From assembly GCF_006716315.1 (NCBI RefSeq), contig NZ_VFOV01000001.1:186001-250000 (forward strand): a DNA stretch of 64,000 nt. The letters run 5' to 3'. The DNA is from Nocardioides albertanoniae (GTDB taxonomy: Bacteria > Actinomycetota > Actinomycetes > Propionibacteriales > Nocardioidaceae). Positions within the stretch are counted from its first letter, which is position 1. The number at the start of each line of letters is the position of its first letter. Position numbers and translations under genes: made by a program. This document shows positions 1-8,726 of the stretch, one piece after another. The notes below the pieces were generated by a model. It was not told where the DNA came from, ran no database searches, and saw only the letters and a program-made list of their open reading frames with translations.

Positions 1-1573
1 ACAGATACATGGCGATCTGACGGGCCATCACCAGGTGACGCCCACGCGAGGGCCCGGTGAGCTCGTCGATCGAGAGCCCGAAGTAGGCAGCGGTCTGGGC
101 GATGATCAGGCCGGCGGTGATCTCCGGCTCGCCGCCCTCGGGGATCAGGTCCTTGAGCACGATCTCGGCCAGGGTCAGGTCGACGTCCTGGCGGTTGAGG
201 TTGGCGAAGGCGGTGACCCGGATCAGCGCGCCCTCGAGCTCACGGATGTTCGTCTGGATCTTCGAGGCGATGAACTCGAGCACGTCCGGCGGCGCGGTGA
301 GCCGCTCCATCGCCGCCTTCTTACGGAGGATCGCGATGCGGGTCTCGATGTCGGGCGGCTGGACGTCGGTGATCAGACCCCACTCGAACCGGTTGCGCAG
401 CCGGTCCTCCAGCGCCTCGAGCCGCTTGGGCGGACGGTCGGAGGTGAGCACGATCTGCTTGTTGGCGTTGTGGAGCGTGTTGAAGGTGTGGAAGAACTCC
501 TCCTGCGTCTGAGTCTTCCCCTCCAGGAACTGGATGTCGTCGATCAGCAGCACGTCGACGTCGCGGTAGCGCCGCTTGAACCGGTCCTGCCGGTCGTCGC
601 GGATCGCGTTGATGAACTCGTTGGTGAACTCCTCCGAGCTGACGTACCTCACCTTCGCCCCGGAGTAGAGGCTCCGTACGTAGTGACCGATCGCGTGCAG
701 CAGGTGGGTCTTGCCCAGCCCGGACTCGCCGTAGACGAGCAGCGGGTTGTAGGCCTTGCCCGGCGCCTCGCTGACCGCGACGGCGGCCGCGTGGGGGAAC
801 CGGTTGGAGGACCCGATGACGAACGTCTCGAAGGTGTACTTCGGGTTGAGCCGGGTCTCGAGCACGTTGGGGCTCGGCTCGCTCGGCCGCGTCGGCGGCC
901 CGGGCACGAGCTGACGGGCCGGTGCCGGCTCGTCGACAGGAGCCACCGGAGGCGGCTGAATTGTCGACATGTCGCCATAGCCGGGACCCATGTCCTCACG
1001 CGCCGTCGGTGCCATCGGCGTGAGCGGCGGAGGCGGCGGCGGGATGGGCGAGGCCTGCGGCGCGGCGTACGCCTCGGGGGCCTCGGTCTCCTCGGGGCCG
1101 GTCGCGGAGGGGACTCCGGGGATCAGGCCGGGCGAGGTGGTCGGGTAGGCCGTCTGGTTCGGGAAGCTCGGCTGCGGCGGATAGACCGACTGGTGCGGGA
1201 AGGGCGACTGCTGCTGCTCCCGAGCCGCCGCTGCGGCCGCGTCGGCGGCGGCGATCTCCCGCTCGGAGATCATGATCGCCTGTGTGTCGGGGTCGGGCGT
1301 GACCTCGATGTCGGGGTTGACGGTGACCGCGATCCGGATCTCGCCGGCGAAGATCTCGCCGAGCGACTTCTCCAGGGTGCCGCGAAGGCGGCCCTCGATC
1401 TGGTTGCGGATGAAGTCGTTGGGGACCTCGACGATCGCGGTCGACCCGTGCAGCGTCAGCGGCTCGCTGTCACGCAGCCAGGCCCGCTGGTTCGCCGGGA
1501 GGTCGGCGACCACCCTCGTCCACGCGGATTGGAGATCTGGCTGCGGTTCGGGTGCGAGACCGGAGTTCTCCAC
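1..1573 (-). CDS. dnaA: Chromosomal replication initiator DnaA (C-terminus cut by window edge)
   Basis: AAA+ initiator that binds DnaA boxes and opens oriC. Read on the reverse strand, the Walker A stretch GESGLGKTH is followed by LLHAIGHY, and the DNA-binding domain IV ends at the window edge with [10 protein letters not shown], the family signature region. Domain IV is therefore incomplete and the last part of the protein lies outside. A Pro/Ala/Gly-rich linker (domain II) separates the N-terminal domain from the ATPase. The GTG start at 1573 ([11 protein letters not shown]) is chosen because an AGGA ribosome site sits five bases upstream and no in-frame start precedes it. It is divergent from rpmH, as usual in actinobacteria; dnaN and the usual oriC should lie beyond the left edge. 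Confidence 0.95.
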   Translation of the reverse strand, partial: MENSGLAPEPQPDLQSAWTRVVADLPANQRAWLRDSEPLTLHGSTAIVEVPNDFIRNQIEGRLRGTLEKSLGEIFAGEIRIAVTVNPDIEVTPDPDTQAIMISEREIAAADAAAAAAREQQQSPFPHQSVYPPQPSFPNQTAYPTTSPGLIPGVPSATGPEETEAPEAYAAPQASPIPPPPPPLTPMAPTAREDMGPGYGDMSTIQPPPVAPVDEPAPARQLVPGPPTRPSEPSPNVLETRLNPKYTFETFVIGSSNRFPHAAAVAVSEAPGKAYNPLLVYGESGLGKTHLLHAIGHYVRSLYSGAKVRYVSSEEFTNEFINAIRDDRQDRFKRRYRDVDVLLIDDIQFLEGKTQTQEEFFHTFNTLHNANKQIVLTSDRPPKRLEALEDRLRNRFEWGLITDVQPPDIETRIAILRKKAAMERLTAPPDVLEFIASKIQTNIRELEGALIRVTAFANLNRQDVDLTLAEIVLKDLIPEGGEPEITAGLIIAQTAAYFGLSIDELTGPSRGRHLVMARQIAMYL

Positions 1574-1639
1574 AGGTTCCTGCCTTCCCTGATGGGGCTC
1601 GGGTGGGTGTTCTGCATTGGCGCAGCGGTCTGGTCTACA

Positions 1640-1672
1640 TCCTCCACAGACTTTTCCACAAGCTGTGGAGCA
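1640..1672. promoter_or_regulatory. Three DnaA-box-like 9-mers at 12-bp spacing upstream of dnaA
   Basis: TCCTCCACA (1640-1648), TTTTCCACA (1652-1660) and the inverted TGTGGAGCA (1664-1672) start exactly 12 bp apart and share the TCCACA core of actinobacterial DnaA boxes. A fourth copy, TTCTCCACA (1566-1574), overlaps the dnaA start codon. Their place just before dnaA suggests autoregulation by DnaA. Sites are seen in the sequence; binding is inferred. Confidence 0.6.
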
Positions 1673-1914
1673 TCCCCGAATCTAGGCATCCGGGACCAAC
1701 CGAGACACGTCGTCGCTCACAAGAAACCGGCCGTTTCGGCAGGTCAGGCCGGACATTTCGATCCCAGCGCGGCATTCCCCCGAATGCGACCGATGGTCCT
1801 GACTAAGTGCAGGGAAACCTCGGTAGACTACGAAACTACCGGCAGGTGACGGTGGCGGGCAACCCGTCCTCCACAGGTGGCGGTCGAATCACACGCGTGT
1901 GGTAGGGCGCGAGT

Positions 1915-1944
1915 TTGACCGTGGTTTCGCCGTCCACGTACCGT
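1915..1944 (+). promoter_or_regulatory. Candidate rpmH promoter
   Basis: TTGACC at 1915-1920 and TACCGT at 1939-1944 are separated by 18 bp and face rpmH. This would give a leader of about 155 bases. Based only on similarity to sigma-70 hexamers. Confidence 0.35.
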
Positions 1945-2107
1945 TGCTAGGTCGCCCGATCTACGGGTGCCGCATGTCCACGCCTTGGTTGGTCGAGGCG
2001 CGGATGGGCGGTGCTTGTTGAAACCGTCCGCCCTGGAGTCACCGCTGGTGACCCCGTCCAGACCAGCCGGCAGAGCAACCGGCCACCACACAAATAAGGA
2101 AGCACCC

Positions 2108-2245
2108 GTGAGCAAGCGTACTTACCAGCCGAACAACCGCCGTCGTCACAAGACGCACGGTTTCCGTCTGCGCATGCGCACCCGCGCCGGCCGCGCCATC
2201 CTCGCGACGCGCCGTCGCAAGGGTCGCAAGAGCCTGACCGTCTGA
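2108..2245 (+). CDS. rpmH: 50S ribosomal protein bL34
   Basis: A 45-residue, very basic protein starting [15 protein letters not shown] and ending [10 protein letters not shown], which matches bL34 over its whole length. The GTG start has AAGGA nine bases upstream. It is a structural protein of the large ribosomal subunit. It heads the conserved rpmH-rnpA-yidD-yidC-jag run, and rnpA begins 25 bases after its stop, so the genes are probably cotranscribed. Confidence 0.98.
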   Translation: MSKRTYQPNNRRRHKTHGFRLRMRTRAGRAILATRRRKGRKSLTV

Positions 2246-2270
2246 GGCCGCGGCCTCAGCCACCACGCGC

Positions 2271-2621
2271 GTGCTGCCCCGTCGCCACCGACTGGTCGAT
2301 TCGTCGGGCTTCAAAGAAGCAGTACGACGAGGCAAGCGCGCGGGCTCGAAGAGCCTGGTGGTCCATCTGTTCGTCCCTGGCGCCGGCGCTGCCGACCAGG
2401 TCGACGGACCGCAGGTGGGCTTCGTGGTGAGCAAGGCCGTCGGTCCGGCAGTGGTCCGGAATCGTGTGAAGCGCAGACTGCGTCACCAGGCCCGGGAGTC
2501 CCTGAGCGGACTCCCGGGCTCTGCTGTGCTTGTGGTCCGTGCGCTCCCCGCTTCGGCCGACGCCGGCTATGACGAGCTGGGCGCCGATCTGCGCAGCTGC
2601 CTGGAGCGAGTACTCCGATGA
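2271..2621 (+). CDS. rnpA: Ribonuclease P protein component
   Basis: 116-residue basic protein that assists the RNase P RNA in trimming tRNA 5' ends. It starts at GTG 2271 (MLPRRHRLVDSSGFKEAVR). The family signature is visible as VVRNRVKRRLRHQ, near residues 63-75, and an earlier GFVVSKAVG stretch fits the fold. Length is typical. Its stop overlaps the start of yidD by four bases (ATGA), which suggests translational coupling. Confidence 0.95.
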   Translation: MLPRRHRLVDSSGFKEAVRRGKRAGSKSLVVHLFVPGAGAADQVDGPQVGFVVSKAVGPAVVRNRVKRRLRHQARESLSGLPGSAVLVVRALPASADAGYDELGADLRSCLERVLR

Positions 2622-2944
2622 AGACGGTCATGGCTGGGCTCAGTGCCGCGATGACGTACGTCCTGGTCGGGCTTCTCCACGTGTGGCGCACTCTGATCAG
2701 CCCGCTCTACGGCGACGTGTGCCGCTACTACCCCTCGTGCTCGGAGTACGCGCTCGAGGCCGTCAGGTCTCACGGGCCCTGGCGTGGGAGCTGGCTGACC
2801 GCTCGCCGACTGGCGCGGTGCGTGCCGTGGGCCAAGACTCGAGGCTTCGACCCCGTACCACCCGTCGCGCCCGTCGGGACCCGACCTGAAAACCCTGAAG
2901 ACCTCGTCCGCGTCAGTGCGGACCCCCCAAACCGAGGAGCCTGA
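2618..2944 (+). CDS. yidD: Membrane protein insertion efficiency factor YidD
   Basis: 108 residues. The YidD core is plain: an amphipathic N-terminal helix, then LISPLYGDVCRYYPSCSEYA with the conserved cysteines, then AVRSHGPWRGSWLTARRLARC and GFDPVPPV. YidD is a small membrane-associated protein thought to help YidC insert proteins. It overlaps rnpA and lies three bases before yidC. The tail after PPV is a poorly conserved extension, common in this family. Confidence 0.93.
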   Translation: MKTVMAGLSAAMTYVLVGLLHVWRTLISPLYGDVCRYYPSCSEYALEAVRSHGPWRGSWLTARRLARCVPWAKTRGFDPVPPVAPVGTRPENPEDLVRVSADPPNRGA

Positions 2945-2947
2945 TCC

Positions 2948-3940
2948 GTGGGAGCCATAGGCGATCTGTTCGGATGGATCGCAACACCGCTTTATTACGC
3001 CATCTCCGGCGTCCTGCTCGTGTGGCAGAAGGCGTTCTCGTACGTCATTCCGTCCGAAGGCTGGCAGTGGGCACTGGCCATCGTCGGCCTGACCGTGACC
3101 ATCCGTGCGCTGCTGATCCCGCTGTTCGTGAAGCAGATCAACTCCAGCCGCAACATGCAGCTGCTGCAGCCGAAGGTCAAGGAGCTGCAGAAGAAGTACG
3201 GTCACGACCGCGAGAAGCTCGCCAACGAGACCATGAAGCTCTACAAGGACTCGGGCACCAACCCGTTCGCGTCCTGCCTGCCGCTGCTGCTGCAGATGCC
3301 GATCTTCTTCGTGCTGTTCCGGATGCTCTCCCACGCCTCGAAGGGCGACGGCAAGGGCTTCCTGACCGATGCCGACGCCCACGAGTTCGCCAACTCGACC
3401 TGGCTGGGCTCGCTGCTGTCGGACCAGTTCACGACCGCTGACCACGTCTCGACCCAGATCCTCACCGGGTTCCTGGTGGTCGCGATGATCGCCACGACGT
3501 TCCTCACCCAGCGTCAGCTGATGTCGAAGAACATGCCGGCGGACGCCATGACCGGCCAGTACGCCCAGCAGCAGAAGCTGCTCCTGTACGTGCTGCCGGT
3601 CGTGTTCGCCATCGGTGGTATCGCCTTCCCGGTCGGAACGATCCTCTACTGGACCTCCTCCAACCTGTGGACCATGGGCCAGCAGTTCTACGTGATCCGT
3701 AACAACCCGGCCCCGGGCACGCCCGCCTTCGACGCGAAGAAGGAGCGTGAGAAGGCCAAGCGCCAGAAGAAGGGTCTTCCCGAGGAAGACGCCGACGCTG
3801 TCGTCGAGACGAAGGCGGTCGCCGCCGACAAGCGGCCCGCGCAGCGGCAGCAGCCCAAGAACCAGAGCAAGAGCCAGCGGAAGAAGGCCGGCAGCAGCGC
3901 CGGTCGCTCCACGACCCAGAAGAACGGGGGAACCAAGTGA
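2948..3940 (+). CDS. yidC: Membrane protein insertase YidC/Oxa1
   Basis: 330-residue insertase that places proteins in the cytoplasmic membrane alone or with SecYEG. The 60KD_IMP core runs from about residue 35 to 240, with several hydrophobic segments and the expected QINSSRNMQLLQPKVKELQK stretch that forms the cytoplasmic hairpin. The C-terminal 80 residues are highly charged (Lys/Gln-rich), as in other actinobacterial YidC proteins. It lacks the large periplasmic domain of the E. coli protein. GTG start at 2948; its stop overlaps the start of jag. Confidence 0.95.
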   Translation: MGAIGDLFGWIATPLYYAISGVLLVWQKAFSYVIPSEGWQWALAIVGLTVTIRALLIPLFVKQINSSRNMQLLQPKVKELQKKYGHDREKLANETMKLYKDSGTNPFASCLPLLLQMPIFFVLFRMLSHASKGDGKGFLTDADAHEFANSTWLGSLLSDQFTTADHVSTQILTGFLVVAMIATTFLTQRQLMSKNMPADAMTGQYAQQQKLLLYVLPVVFAIGGIAFPVGTILYWTSSNLWTMGQQFYVIRNNPAPGTPAFDAKKEREKAKRQKKGLPEEDADAVVETKAVAADKRPAQRQQPKNQSKSQRKKAGSSAGRSTTQKNGGTK

Positions 3941-4458
3941 CGACGCAGGATGTGAGCGGCACCGTGACGGAGCCTGCGGAGGGTGTCAGCGAAGACGCAC
4001 GCCTCAAGCAGCTCGAGCAGGAGGGTGACATCGCGGCGGACTACCTCGAGGAGCTCCTCGACATCGCCGACCTCGACGGTGACCTCGACATGGACGTCGA
4101 GGGCGACCGTGCCGCCGTCTCCATCGTCGGTGGCGACCTGCAGCAGCTGGTCGGCCGCCACGGAGAGGTGCTCGACGCGCTCCAGGAGCTGACCCGGCTC
4201 GCGGTCTACCGCGAGACCGGTGAGCGGTCCCGGATGATGCTCGACGTCGGTGGCTACCGCGCCGACCGTCGCAACACCCTGATGGCTCTCGCCGACGAGA
4301 CGGTCGCGAAGGTCAAGGAGTCCGGTGCGCCGGTCTCCCTCAAGCCGATGTCGCCCTTCGAGCGGAAGGTCGTCCACGACGCCGTCGCCGAGGCCGGGCT
4401 CACCTCCGAGTCGTCGGGCGTCGAGCCGCGTCGCTACGTGGTCGTGCTGCCCGAGTGA
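3937..4458 (+). CDS. jag: Jag/KhpB RNA-binding protein (KH-R3H)
   Basis: 173 residues. An acidic N-terminal part is followed by a KH-type region (IVGGDLQQLVGRHGEVLDALQ, GxxG as GRHG) and an R3H domain near the C-terminus (RRNTLMALADETVAKV, then MSPFERKVVHDAVAE). Family members bind RNA and affect cell wall growth and division, usually with KhpA. The start overlaps the yidC stop by four bases, and an intrinsic terminator follows, so this ends the rpmH-jag transcript. It lacks the N-terminal Jag domain of Firmicutes, as expected. Confidence 0.93.
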   Translation: MTTQDVSGTVTEPAEGVSEDARLKQLEQEGDIAADYLEELLDIADLDGDLDMDVEGDRAAVSIVGGDLQQLVGRHGEVLDALQELTRLAVYRETGERSRMMLDVGGYRADRRNTLMALADETVAKVKESGAPVSLKPMSPFERKVVHDAVAEAGLTSESSGVEPRRYVVVLPE

Positions 4459-4475
4459 CATCGCGTCGCTGAACG

Positions 4476-4513
4476 AAAGAGCCCCTCGTGCCGTCCGGCA
4501 CGAGGGGCTCTTT
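4476..4513 (+). terminator. Intrinsic terminator after jag
   Basis: A perfect 17-bp stem: AAAGAGCCCCTCGTGCC (4476-4492), GTCC loop, then its complement ending CTCTTT (4497-4513). It can also end transcription from the opposite strand, where the L,D-transpeptidase gene finishes at 4563. Confidence 0.9.
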
Positions 4514-4538
4514 CTGTCTGCGATGTTTCTATCTGCGG

Positions 4539-4554
4539 TGTTTCACGTGGAACG
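4539..4554. promoter_or_regulatory. Degenerate parS site
   Basis: TGTTTCACGTGGAACG matches the ParB-binding consensus TGTTTCACGTGAAACA at 14 of 16 positions. It lies between the jag terminator and the 3' end of the transpeptidase gene. Confidence 0.65.
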
Positions 4555-4562
4555 GGCGGTGC

Positions 4563-5321
4563 CTACGAGCGGTAGACGACCACGCGGTCGTTGATGCGGA
4601 TCTGGTCGAAGACCCAGCGGATCGACGACTTGTTGCGTACGTTGACGCAGCCGTGGGAGCAGCCGTTGTAGCCGCGGGCGGCGAAGTCGGAGGAGTAGTG
4701 CACGGCCTGACCGCCCGAGAAGAACATCGCATAGGGCATCGGCGTGTGGTAGATCGACGAGACGTGGTTGCGGCTCTTCCGGTAGACCTTGAACGTGCCC
4801 TGACGGGACTTGTTGTTCGAGCAGCCGAAGCGAGCATCGATCGAGCGGACGATGTGCCCCTTGCGTACGTAGCGCATCCGACGGTCGGTCTTGTCGACGC
4901 AGAGCACGCGACCGCTGGTGACGCAGTTGCGGTGGAGGTTGTAGAGCTTCGCGTCGGTCGGGGTGTGGGTCATCGACCGGAGACGGTCGAGGGTGCGCTG
5001 GTTGACCTTCCCGGTGACGGCGAGGTGCTGGTTGCGCTGGAAGATCTTGACGGCACCTGCGGTCTTCGAACCGTAGTTTCCGGTGACGCGACCGCCGTAG
5101 ATGCGGCGCTCCTTGAGGCGGGCCTGTACGCGGCGTACGCCGATGCCCGAGGAGCCCTGCTTGTAGAGAGCCTTGTAGGCCGTGTGCAGGCCGGTCTTGC
5201 CGACGGAGGTCGACGTGGTGGTTGCCTGGGCGCTGCTCGGTGCGAGCATGCTGCCGAGGGAGAGGCCCAGGGCGAGGATGGCGGTGAGCAGCATCGCTAC
5301 CGGGGTTCTACGGACGTTCAC
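4563..5321 (-). CDS. Secreted L,D-transpeptidase (YkuD) with peptidoglycan-binding domain
   Basis: 252 residues. The GTG at 5321 gives a classic signal peptide (VNVRRTPVAMLLTAILALG...) with a likely cleavage after AQA; GGAG is five to six bases upstream. A PG_binding_1 domain follows (VRRVQARLKERRIYGG...VTGNYGSKTAGAVKIFQ). The C-terminal YkuD catalytic domain has the motif SHGCVNV with the active Cys. Such enzymes make 3-3 crosslinks in peptidoglycan or attach proteins to it. An earlier start would add a basic stretch that hides the signal peptide. It stands alone on the reverse strand within the segregation locus. Confidence 0.88.
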   Translation of the reverse strand: MNVRRTPVAMLLTAILALGLSLGSMLAPSSAQATTTSTSVGKTGLHTAYKALYKQGSSGIGVRRVQARLKERRIYGGRVTGNYGSKTAGAVKIFQRNQHLAVTGKVNQRTLDRLRSMTHTPTDAKLYNLHRNCVTSGRVLCVDKTDRRMRYVRKGHIVRSIDARFGCSNNKSRQGTFKVYRKSRNHVSSIYHTPMPYAMFFSGGQAVHYSSDFAARGYNGCSHGCVNVRNKSSIRWVFDQIRINDRVVVYRS

Positions 5322-5490
5322 TTCAGCTCCGTGGTGTCTGGGATGGTGGCCCGTTCGATCGGGCCGTCGGCACCGCACCCGAGTGCGACTTCTACGACTG
5401 AGACGTTTGGGCAGCCTCGGTGGTTGCATCAGGATCGAGGCTGCCTGCGGACTGTAACGCAGCGGTCCGTGCTGGCGGACCGAACCTCTC

Positions 5491-5506
5491 AGTTTCACGT
5501 GAAACA
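5491..5506. promoter_or_regulatory. parS site
   Basis: AGTTTCACGTGAAACA contains the full 14-bp palindrome GTTTCACGTGAAAC and differs from consensus only at the outer base. It is the centromere-like ParB site, upstream of rsmG-parA-parB. Confidence 0.93.
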
Positions 5507-5593
5507 GGTCATCGAGCCGGTGGTGTCGCCGGCGGGATCCGAGCCGGTGGTCTCGCCGGGGCTGATAGTCGCGGGACGGAGTTCCGAGATCTG

Positions 5594-5609
5594 CGTTTCA
5601 CGTGAAACA
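5594..5609. promoter_or_regulatory. parS site
   Basis: CGTTTCACGTGAAACA, the full core palindrome, starting 103 bp from the previous parS and ending eight bases before the rsmG start, so ParB loading could also touch rsmG transcription. Confidence 0.93.
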
Positions 5610-5617
5610 GTTTGGGG

Positions 5618-6346
5618 GTGAGCGAGGGACGTGAGGACGTGGGCGGAGTCGACGAACGGGCCGCGAAGTTGTTTCCGGCGGAGCGGCTGGACCTCGCCGA
5701 GCGGTACGCCGCCTGGTTGGCCGACGCCGGCGTGGTGCGTGGCCTGATCGGTCCGCGTGAGGTGCCTCGTCTCTGGGATCGGCACATCCTCAACTGCGCG
5801 GTGCTGGGGGAGGTGATCCCCGAAGGGGTCTCGGTGGCGGACATCGGGTCGGGTGCCGGACTCCCGGGGCTGGTGCTGGCGATCGCTCGCCCCGACCTGA
5901 ACATCACCCTGATCGAGCCGCTGCTGCGGCGTACGACATTCCTCGAAGAGGTCGCCGAGGATCTCGGGCTGAGCAACGTCACGGTGCTGCGGGGGAGGGC
6001 AGACGCCTTCCATGGAGAGCTCGGCTTCGACGCCGTGACCTCACGGGCGGTCGCCGGCCTGGGCAAGCTGCTCGACTGGTCGATGCCGCTGGTGTCCCCG
6101 AAGGGCGCGCTCGTCGCGATGAAGGGCTCGAGCATCGAGGCGGAGATCGAGGAGGCCCGGGCGGACCTCGAGAGGTGGGGATGTGCCCCGCCGACCGTCT
6201 CAGAGCTCGGTGTAGACGTTTTGGAGACAACAACTGTCGCGGTTCGGGTGGTTTGGTCCGATCCTGCACGGGTAGATTGGCCGCCGGTCCCGAAGGGCGC
6301 CCGTCAGGGCTCCAAGAGTGGGTCCCGAAAGAAGAAGCGCCGCTGA
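5618..6346 (+). CDS. rsmG: 16S rRNA (guanine-N7)-methyltransferase RsmG
   Basis: 242 residues. Class I SAM-dependent methyltransferase that makes m7G527 (E. coli numbering) in 16S rRNA; loss gives low-level streptomycin resistance in many bacteria. SAM motif I is visible as VADIGSGAGLPGLVLAIARP, preceded by the family stretch LWDRHILNC. The Lys/Arg-rich tail (GSRKKKRR) is usual. The start is uncertain: TTG 5612, GTG 5618 and GTG 5639 are in frame; 5618 is chosen, though its ribosome site is weak. rsmG next to parAB is the normal actinobacterial order. Confidence 0.92.
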   Translation: MSEGREDVGGVDERAAKLFPAERLDLAERYAAWLADAGVVRGLIGPREVPRLWDRHILNCAVLGEVIPEGVSVADIGSGAGLPGLVLAIARPDLNITLIEPLLRRTTFLEEVAEDLGLSNVTVLRGRADAFHGELGFDAVTSRAVAGLGKLLDWSMPLVSPKGALVAMKGSSIEAEIEEARADLERWGCAPPTVSELGVDVLETTTVAVRVVWSDPARVDWPPVPKGARQGSKSGSRKKKRR

Positions 6347-6360
6347 CGGTGGTCGGGATG

Positions 6361-6402
6361 GTCGAGACCACGGAAGTGTTGGCATATCGCGGTGGTCTCG
6401 AC
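6361..6402 (+). repeat. Inverted repeat before parA
   Basis: GTCGAGACCAC (6361-6371) and GTGGTCTCGAC (6392-6402) form an 11-bp perfect stem with a 20-base loop, between rsmG and the chosen parA start. The GGTCGAGACCAC core also occurs at 11285-11300. Confidence 0.5.
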
Positions 6403-6435
6403 ATGCTCGGCCGCCAGCAACGGAGGATGAGGGAA

Positions 6436-7428
6436 ATGCCGTACGACGACGAGGGTGCGCAGAGCGCCGTTTCACGTGAAACCGACGAGCCGGTAGCGAT
6501 CAGTCTTCGTACGGCCGGTGACATCGCATCGTACGAGAACGACTTCACGGCGGAGACGACGCCGCTGGCCGCCGCCGCGGAGCACACGCTCCTCGCGCGG
6601 GGTGCCGCCAGCAACCGGCCGCCGCTGCCTCGCCCGGCCAGCACCCGGGTGATCGTGTCGGCCAACCAGAAGGGTGGCGTCGGCAAGACCACCTCGACGG
6701 TGAACATGGCGGCCGCCCTGGCCCAGCTCGGCCAGAAGGTGCTGGTCATCGACCTCGACCCGCAGGGCAACGCCTGCACCGCGTTCGACGTCGACCACTT
6801 CCAAGGCACGCCGGGCACCTACGAGGTGCTGGTCGAAGGCGCATCGATCGACGACGTCATCGTGCCCGTGCCGAACCTCGAGGGTCTCCACCTGGTGCCC
6901 GCGACGATCGACCTCGCCGGCGCCGAGGTCGAGCTCGTCGAGGAGGAGGGTCGGGAGCAGCGTCTGAAGACGGCTCTGGCGAACTCCCCTCGCGTCGGTG
7001 ACGCCGAGGACCGGTGGGACTACGTGCTCATCGACTGCCCGCCGTCGCTGGGCTTGCTCACGGTTAACGCGCTCGTCGCGAGCACCGAGGTGATGATCCC
7101 GATCCAGGCGGAGTACTACGCGCTCGAGGGTCTCGGGCAGCTCCTGCGCACGGTCGAGATGGTGCGTGCCTCGCTGAACACGACGCTGCGGGTCTCCTCG
7201 ATGCTGATCACGATGTACGACGCCCGCACCCGCCTCGCGTCCCAGGTCGCCGAGGAGGTGCGCGAGCACTTCGGTGACACGGTCATGCGCACCTTCATCC
7301 CGCGCGCTGTACGCGTCTCGGAGGCGCCGTCGTTCGGTCAGACGGTGATGACGTACGACCCCGGCTCGCCGGGTGCGCTGAGCTATCTCGAGGCGGCCAA
7401 GGAGCTCGCCAAGCAGGGCCAGCACTGA
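6436..7428 (+). CDS. parA: Chromosome partitioning ATPase ParA
   Basis: 330 residues. ParA/Soj ATPases bind DNA nonspecifically and move ParB-parS complexes. The deviant Walker A box is KGGVGKTTS, followed by the Walker A' region [11 protein letters not shown] and Walker [12 protein letters not shown]. An N-terminal tail of about 75 residues with [14 protein letters not shown] precedes the ATPase domain, as in Streptomyces-type ParA. ATG 6436 is chosen because GGAGG lies nine bases upstream and the hairpin at 6361-6402 ends before it; in-frame ATGs at 6427 and 6358 are alternatives. A parS site lies in the first codons. parB follows after 62 bases. Confidence 0.93.
   Translation: MPYDDEGAQSAVSRETDEPVAISLRTAGDIASYENDFTAETTPLAAAAEHTLLARGAASNRPPLPRPASTRVIVSANQKGGVGKTTSTVNMAAALAQLGQKVLVIDLDPQGNACTAFDVDHFQGTPGTYEVLVEGASIDDVIVPVPNLEGLHLVPATIDLAGAEVELVEEEGREQRLKTALANSPRVGDAEDRWDYVLIDCPPSLGLLTVNALVASTEVMIPIQAEYYALEGLGQLLRTVEMVRASLNTTLRVSSMLITMYDARTRLASQVAEEVREHFGDTVMRTFIPRAVRVSEAPSFGQTVMTYDPGSPGALSYLEAAKELAKQGQH
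6468..6483. promoter_or_regulatory. parS site inside the parA coding sequence
   Basis: CGTTTCACGTGAAACC carries the full core palindrome and encodes VSRET near the ParA N-terminus. Confidence 0.92.
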
Positions 7429-7490
7429 CCCTTCGCCTGATCGACGATCATGACTTTTGCGATGAATCTGAACACCTGGGGGACTGGAAG

Positions 7491-8522
7491 ATGAGCAAGC
7501 AGGCGCCGAAACGCGGCCTTGGACGAGGTCTGGGATCGCTGATCCCGACGGCTCCGGCCAATGCTGGAGGTGAGTCCGGCGAGGCGATTGCTGTCCACTC
7601 GGAGGTCCGCCATTCGGACCTTTCCACTGGAGACACTTCTGGGCCTTCCGTGGACCCCGGGTCCACTGGCTCGACGGAAGGCCCCCAGATCGAGAATTCG
7701 GATCTGGCGCCCGTCGACGGGGCATATTTCGCCGAGCTGCCGGTCAAGCAGATCCATCCCAACCATGTGCAGCCTCGTCAGGTCTTCGACGAGGAAGCGA
7801 TGGCCGAGCTGGTCCATTCGATCAGCGAGATCGGGCTCCTGCAGCCCATCGTGGTCCGAAAAGTCGCGACGGAGTCCTACGAGCTGGTCATGGGCGAGCG
7901 CCGTTGGCGCGCGACCCAGAAAGCCGGCCTCGACGTCATCCCGGCGATCATCCGCGAGACCGACGACACCGACATGCTCCGCGATGCGCTCCTGGAAAAC
8001 CTGCATCGCTCCGAGCTCAACCCGCTTGAAGAGGCCGCCGCCTACCAGCAGCTGCTCAACGACTTCGAGTGCACGCACGACGAGCTCGCCCAGCGGATCG
8101 GTCGGTCCCGTCCGCAGATCTCCAACACGATCCGGTTGCTGAAGCTTTCGCCGTCGGTGCAGCGCAGGGTCGCCGCCGGAGTTCTCTCAGCGGGCCATGC
8201 TCGCGCTCTGCTCGCGGTCGAGGGAGAGGCTCAGCAGGACAAGCTCGCCCAGAAGGTCGTGGCCGAAGGCATCTCGGTGCGCGGCCTCGAGGAGATCGTC
8301 GCTCTGGGCGATCCCGACGGCGACGCGTTCGCCACGCCGCGAGTGACCCGGGCCAAGCCGAACGCTCCCGGGCTGAAGGAGATCTCCGACCGGCTCTCGG
8401 ACCGTTTCGACACTCGCGTCAAGGTCGACCTCGGGCGGTCGAAGGGAAAGATCACCGTCGAGTTCGCGACCCTCGACGACCTGCGGCGCATCGTCGACCT
8501 GATGAACCCGAGCGACGACTAG
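7491..8522 (+). CDS. parB: Chromosome partitioning protein ParB
   Basis: 343 residues. CTP-binding DNA clamp that loads at parS. It starts [19 protein letters not shown], the usual ParA-interacting N-terminus. The ParB/Srx domain carries the CTP-binding motif in [12 protein letters not shown], and the following helix-turn-helix is [20 protein letters not shown]. The C-terminal dimer domain is present. GGAAG lies just before the ATG. The strong parS sites are within 4 kb. A stem-loop terminator follows. Confidence 0.97.
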   Translation: MSKQAPKRGLGRGLGSLIPTAPANAGGESGEAIAVHSEVRHSDLSTGDTSGPSVDPGSTGSTEGPQIENSDLAPVDGAYFAELPVKQIHPNHVQPRQVFDEEAMAELVHSISEIGLLQPIVVRKVATESYELVMGERRWRATQKAGLDVIPAIIRETDDTDMLRDALLENLHRSELNPLEEAAAYQQLLNDFECTHDELAQRIGRSRPQISNTIRLLKLSPSVQRRVAAGVLSAGHARALLAVEGEAQQDKLAQKVVAEGISVRGLEEIVALGDPDGDAFATPRVTRAKPNAPGLKEISDRLSDRFDTRVKVDLGRSKGKITVEFATLDDLRRIVDLMNPSDD

Positions 8523-8580
8523 TTGATCTAGCGGCTAAGCGATAAAGCGCTTTGTCGACAAATAGCTCAGCGACGTTCGA

Positions 8581-8625
8581 AAACGGGCTCAGATCGCTTC
8601 TCTCAGAGGCGATCTGTGCCCGTTT
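8581..8625. terminator. Terminator between convergent parB and aminotransferase genes
   Basis: A 17-position stem with one mismatch (8581-8597 with 8609-8625), AAACGGGC pairing with GCCCGTTT at the base. Symmetric enough to serve both strands. Confidence 0.85.
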
Positions 8626-8726
8626 CGGCATGCAGCTGTCGTGATCCGGACGCCAGGAATCGCCGGAGAATGGCGCTCACAGAAGCGCTGGGAGCGATGG
8701 CGGCTCCCCGGTTGCGGCCGGAGAGG

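Larger units (their letters stand above)
1574..2107. other. dnaA-rpmH divergent intergenic region
   Basis: This 534-bp region holds no gene that I can support. It contains the DnaA-box-like sites near 1640-1672, an inverted repeat CGGTAG / CTACCG at 1821-1841, another CCACA element near 1871, and a candidate rpmH promoter at 1915-1944. It is less GC-rich than its surroundings in the part next to dnaA. The main oriC is expected on the other side of dnaA, outside the window. Confidence 0.6.

Noticed and set aside
35..1849. Long open frame on the plus strand opposite dnaA
   Set aside because: Arg/Val/Gly/Leu-rich translation with no domain; it is the antisense shadow of dnaA in high-GC DNA.
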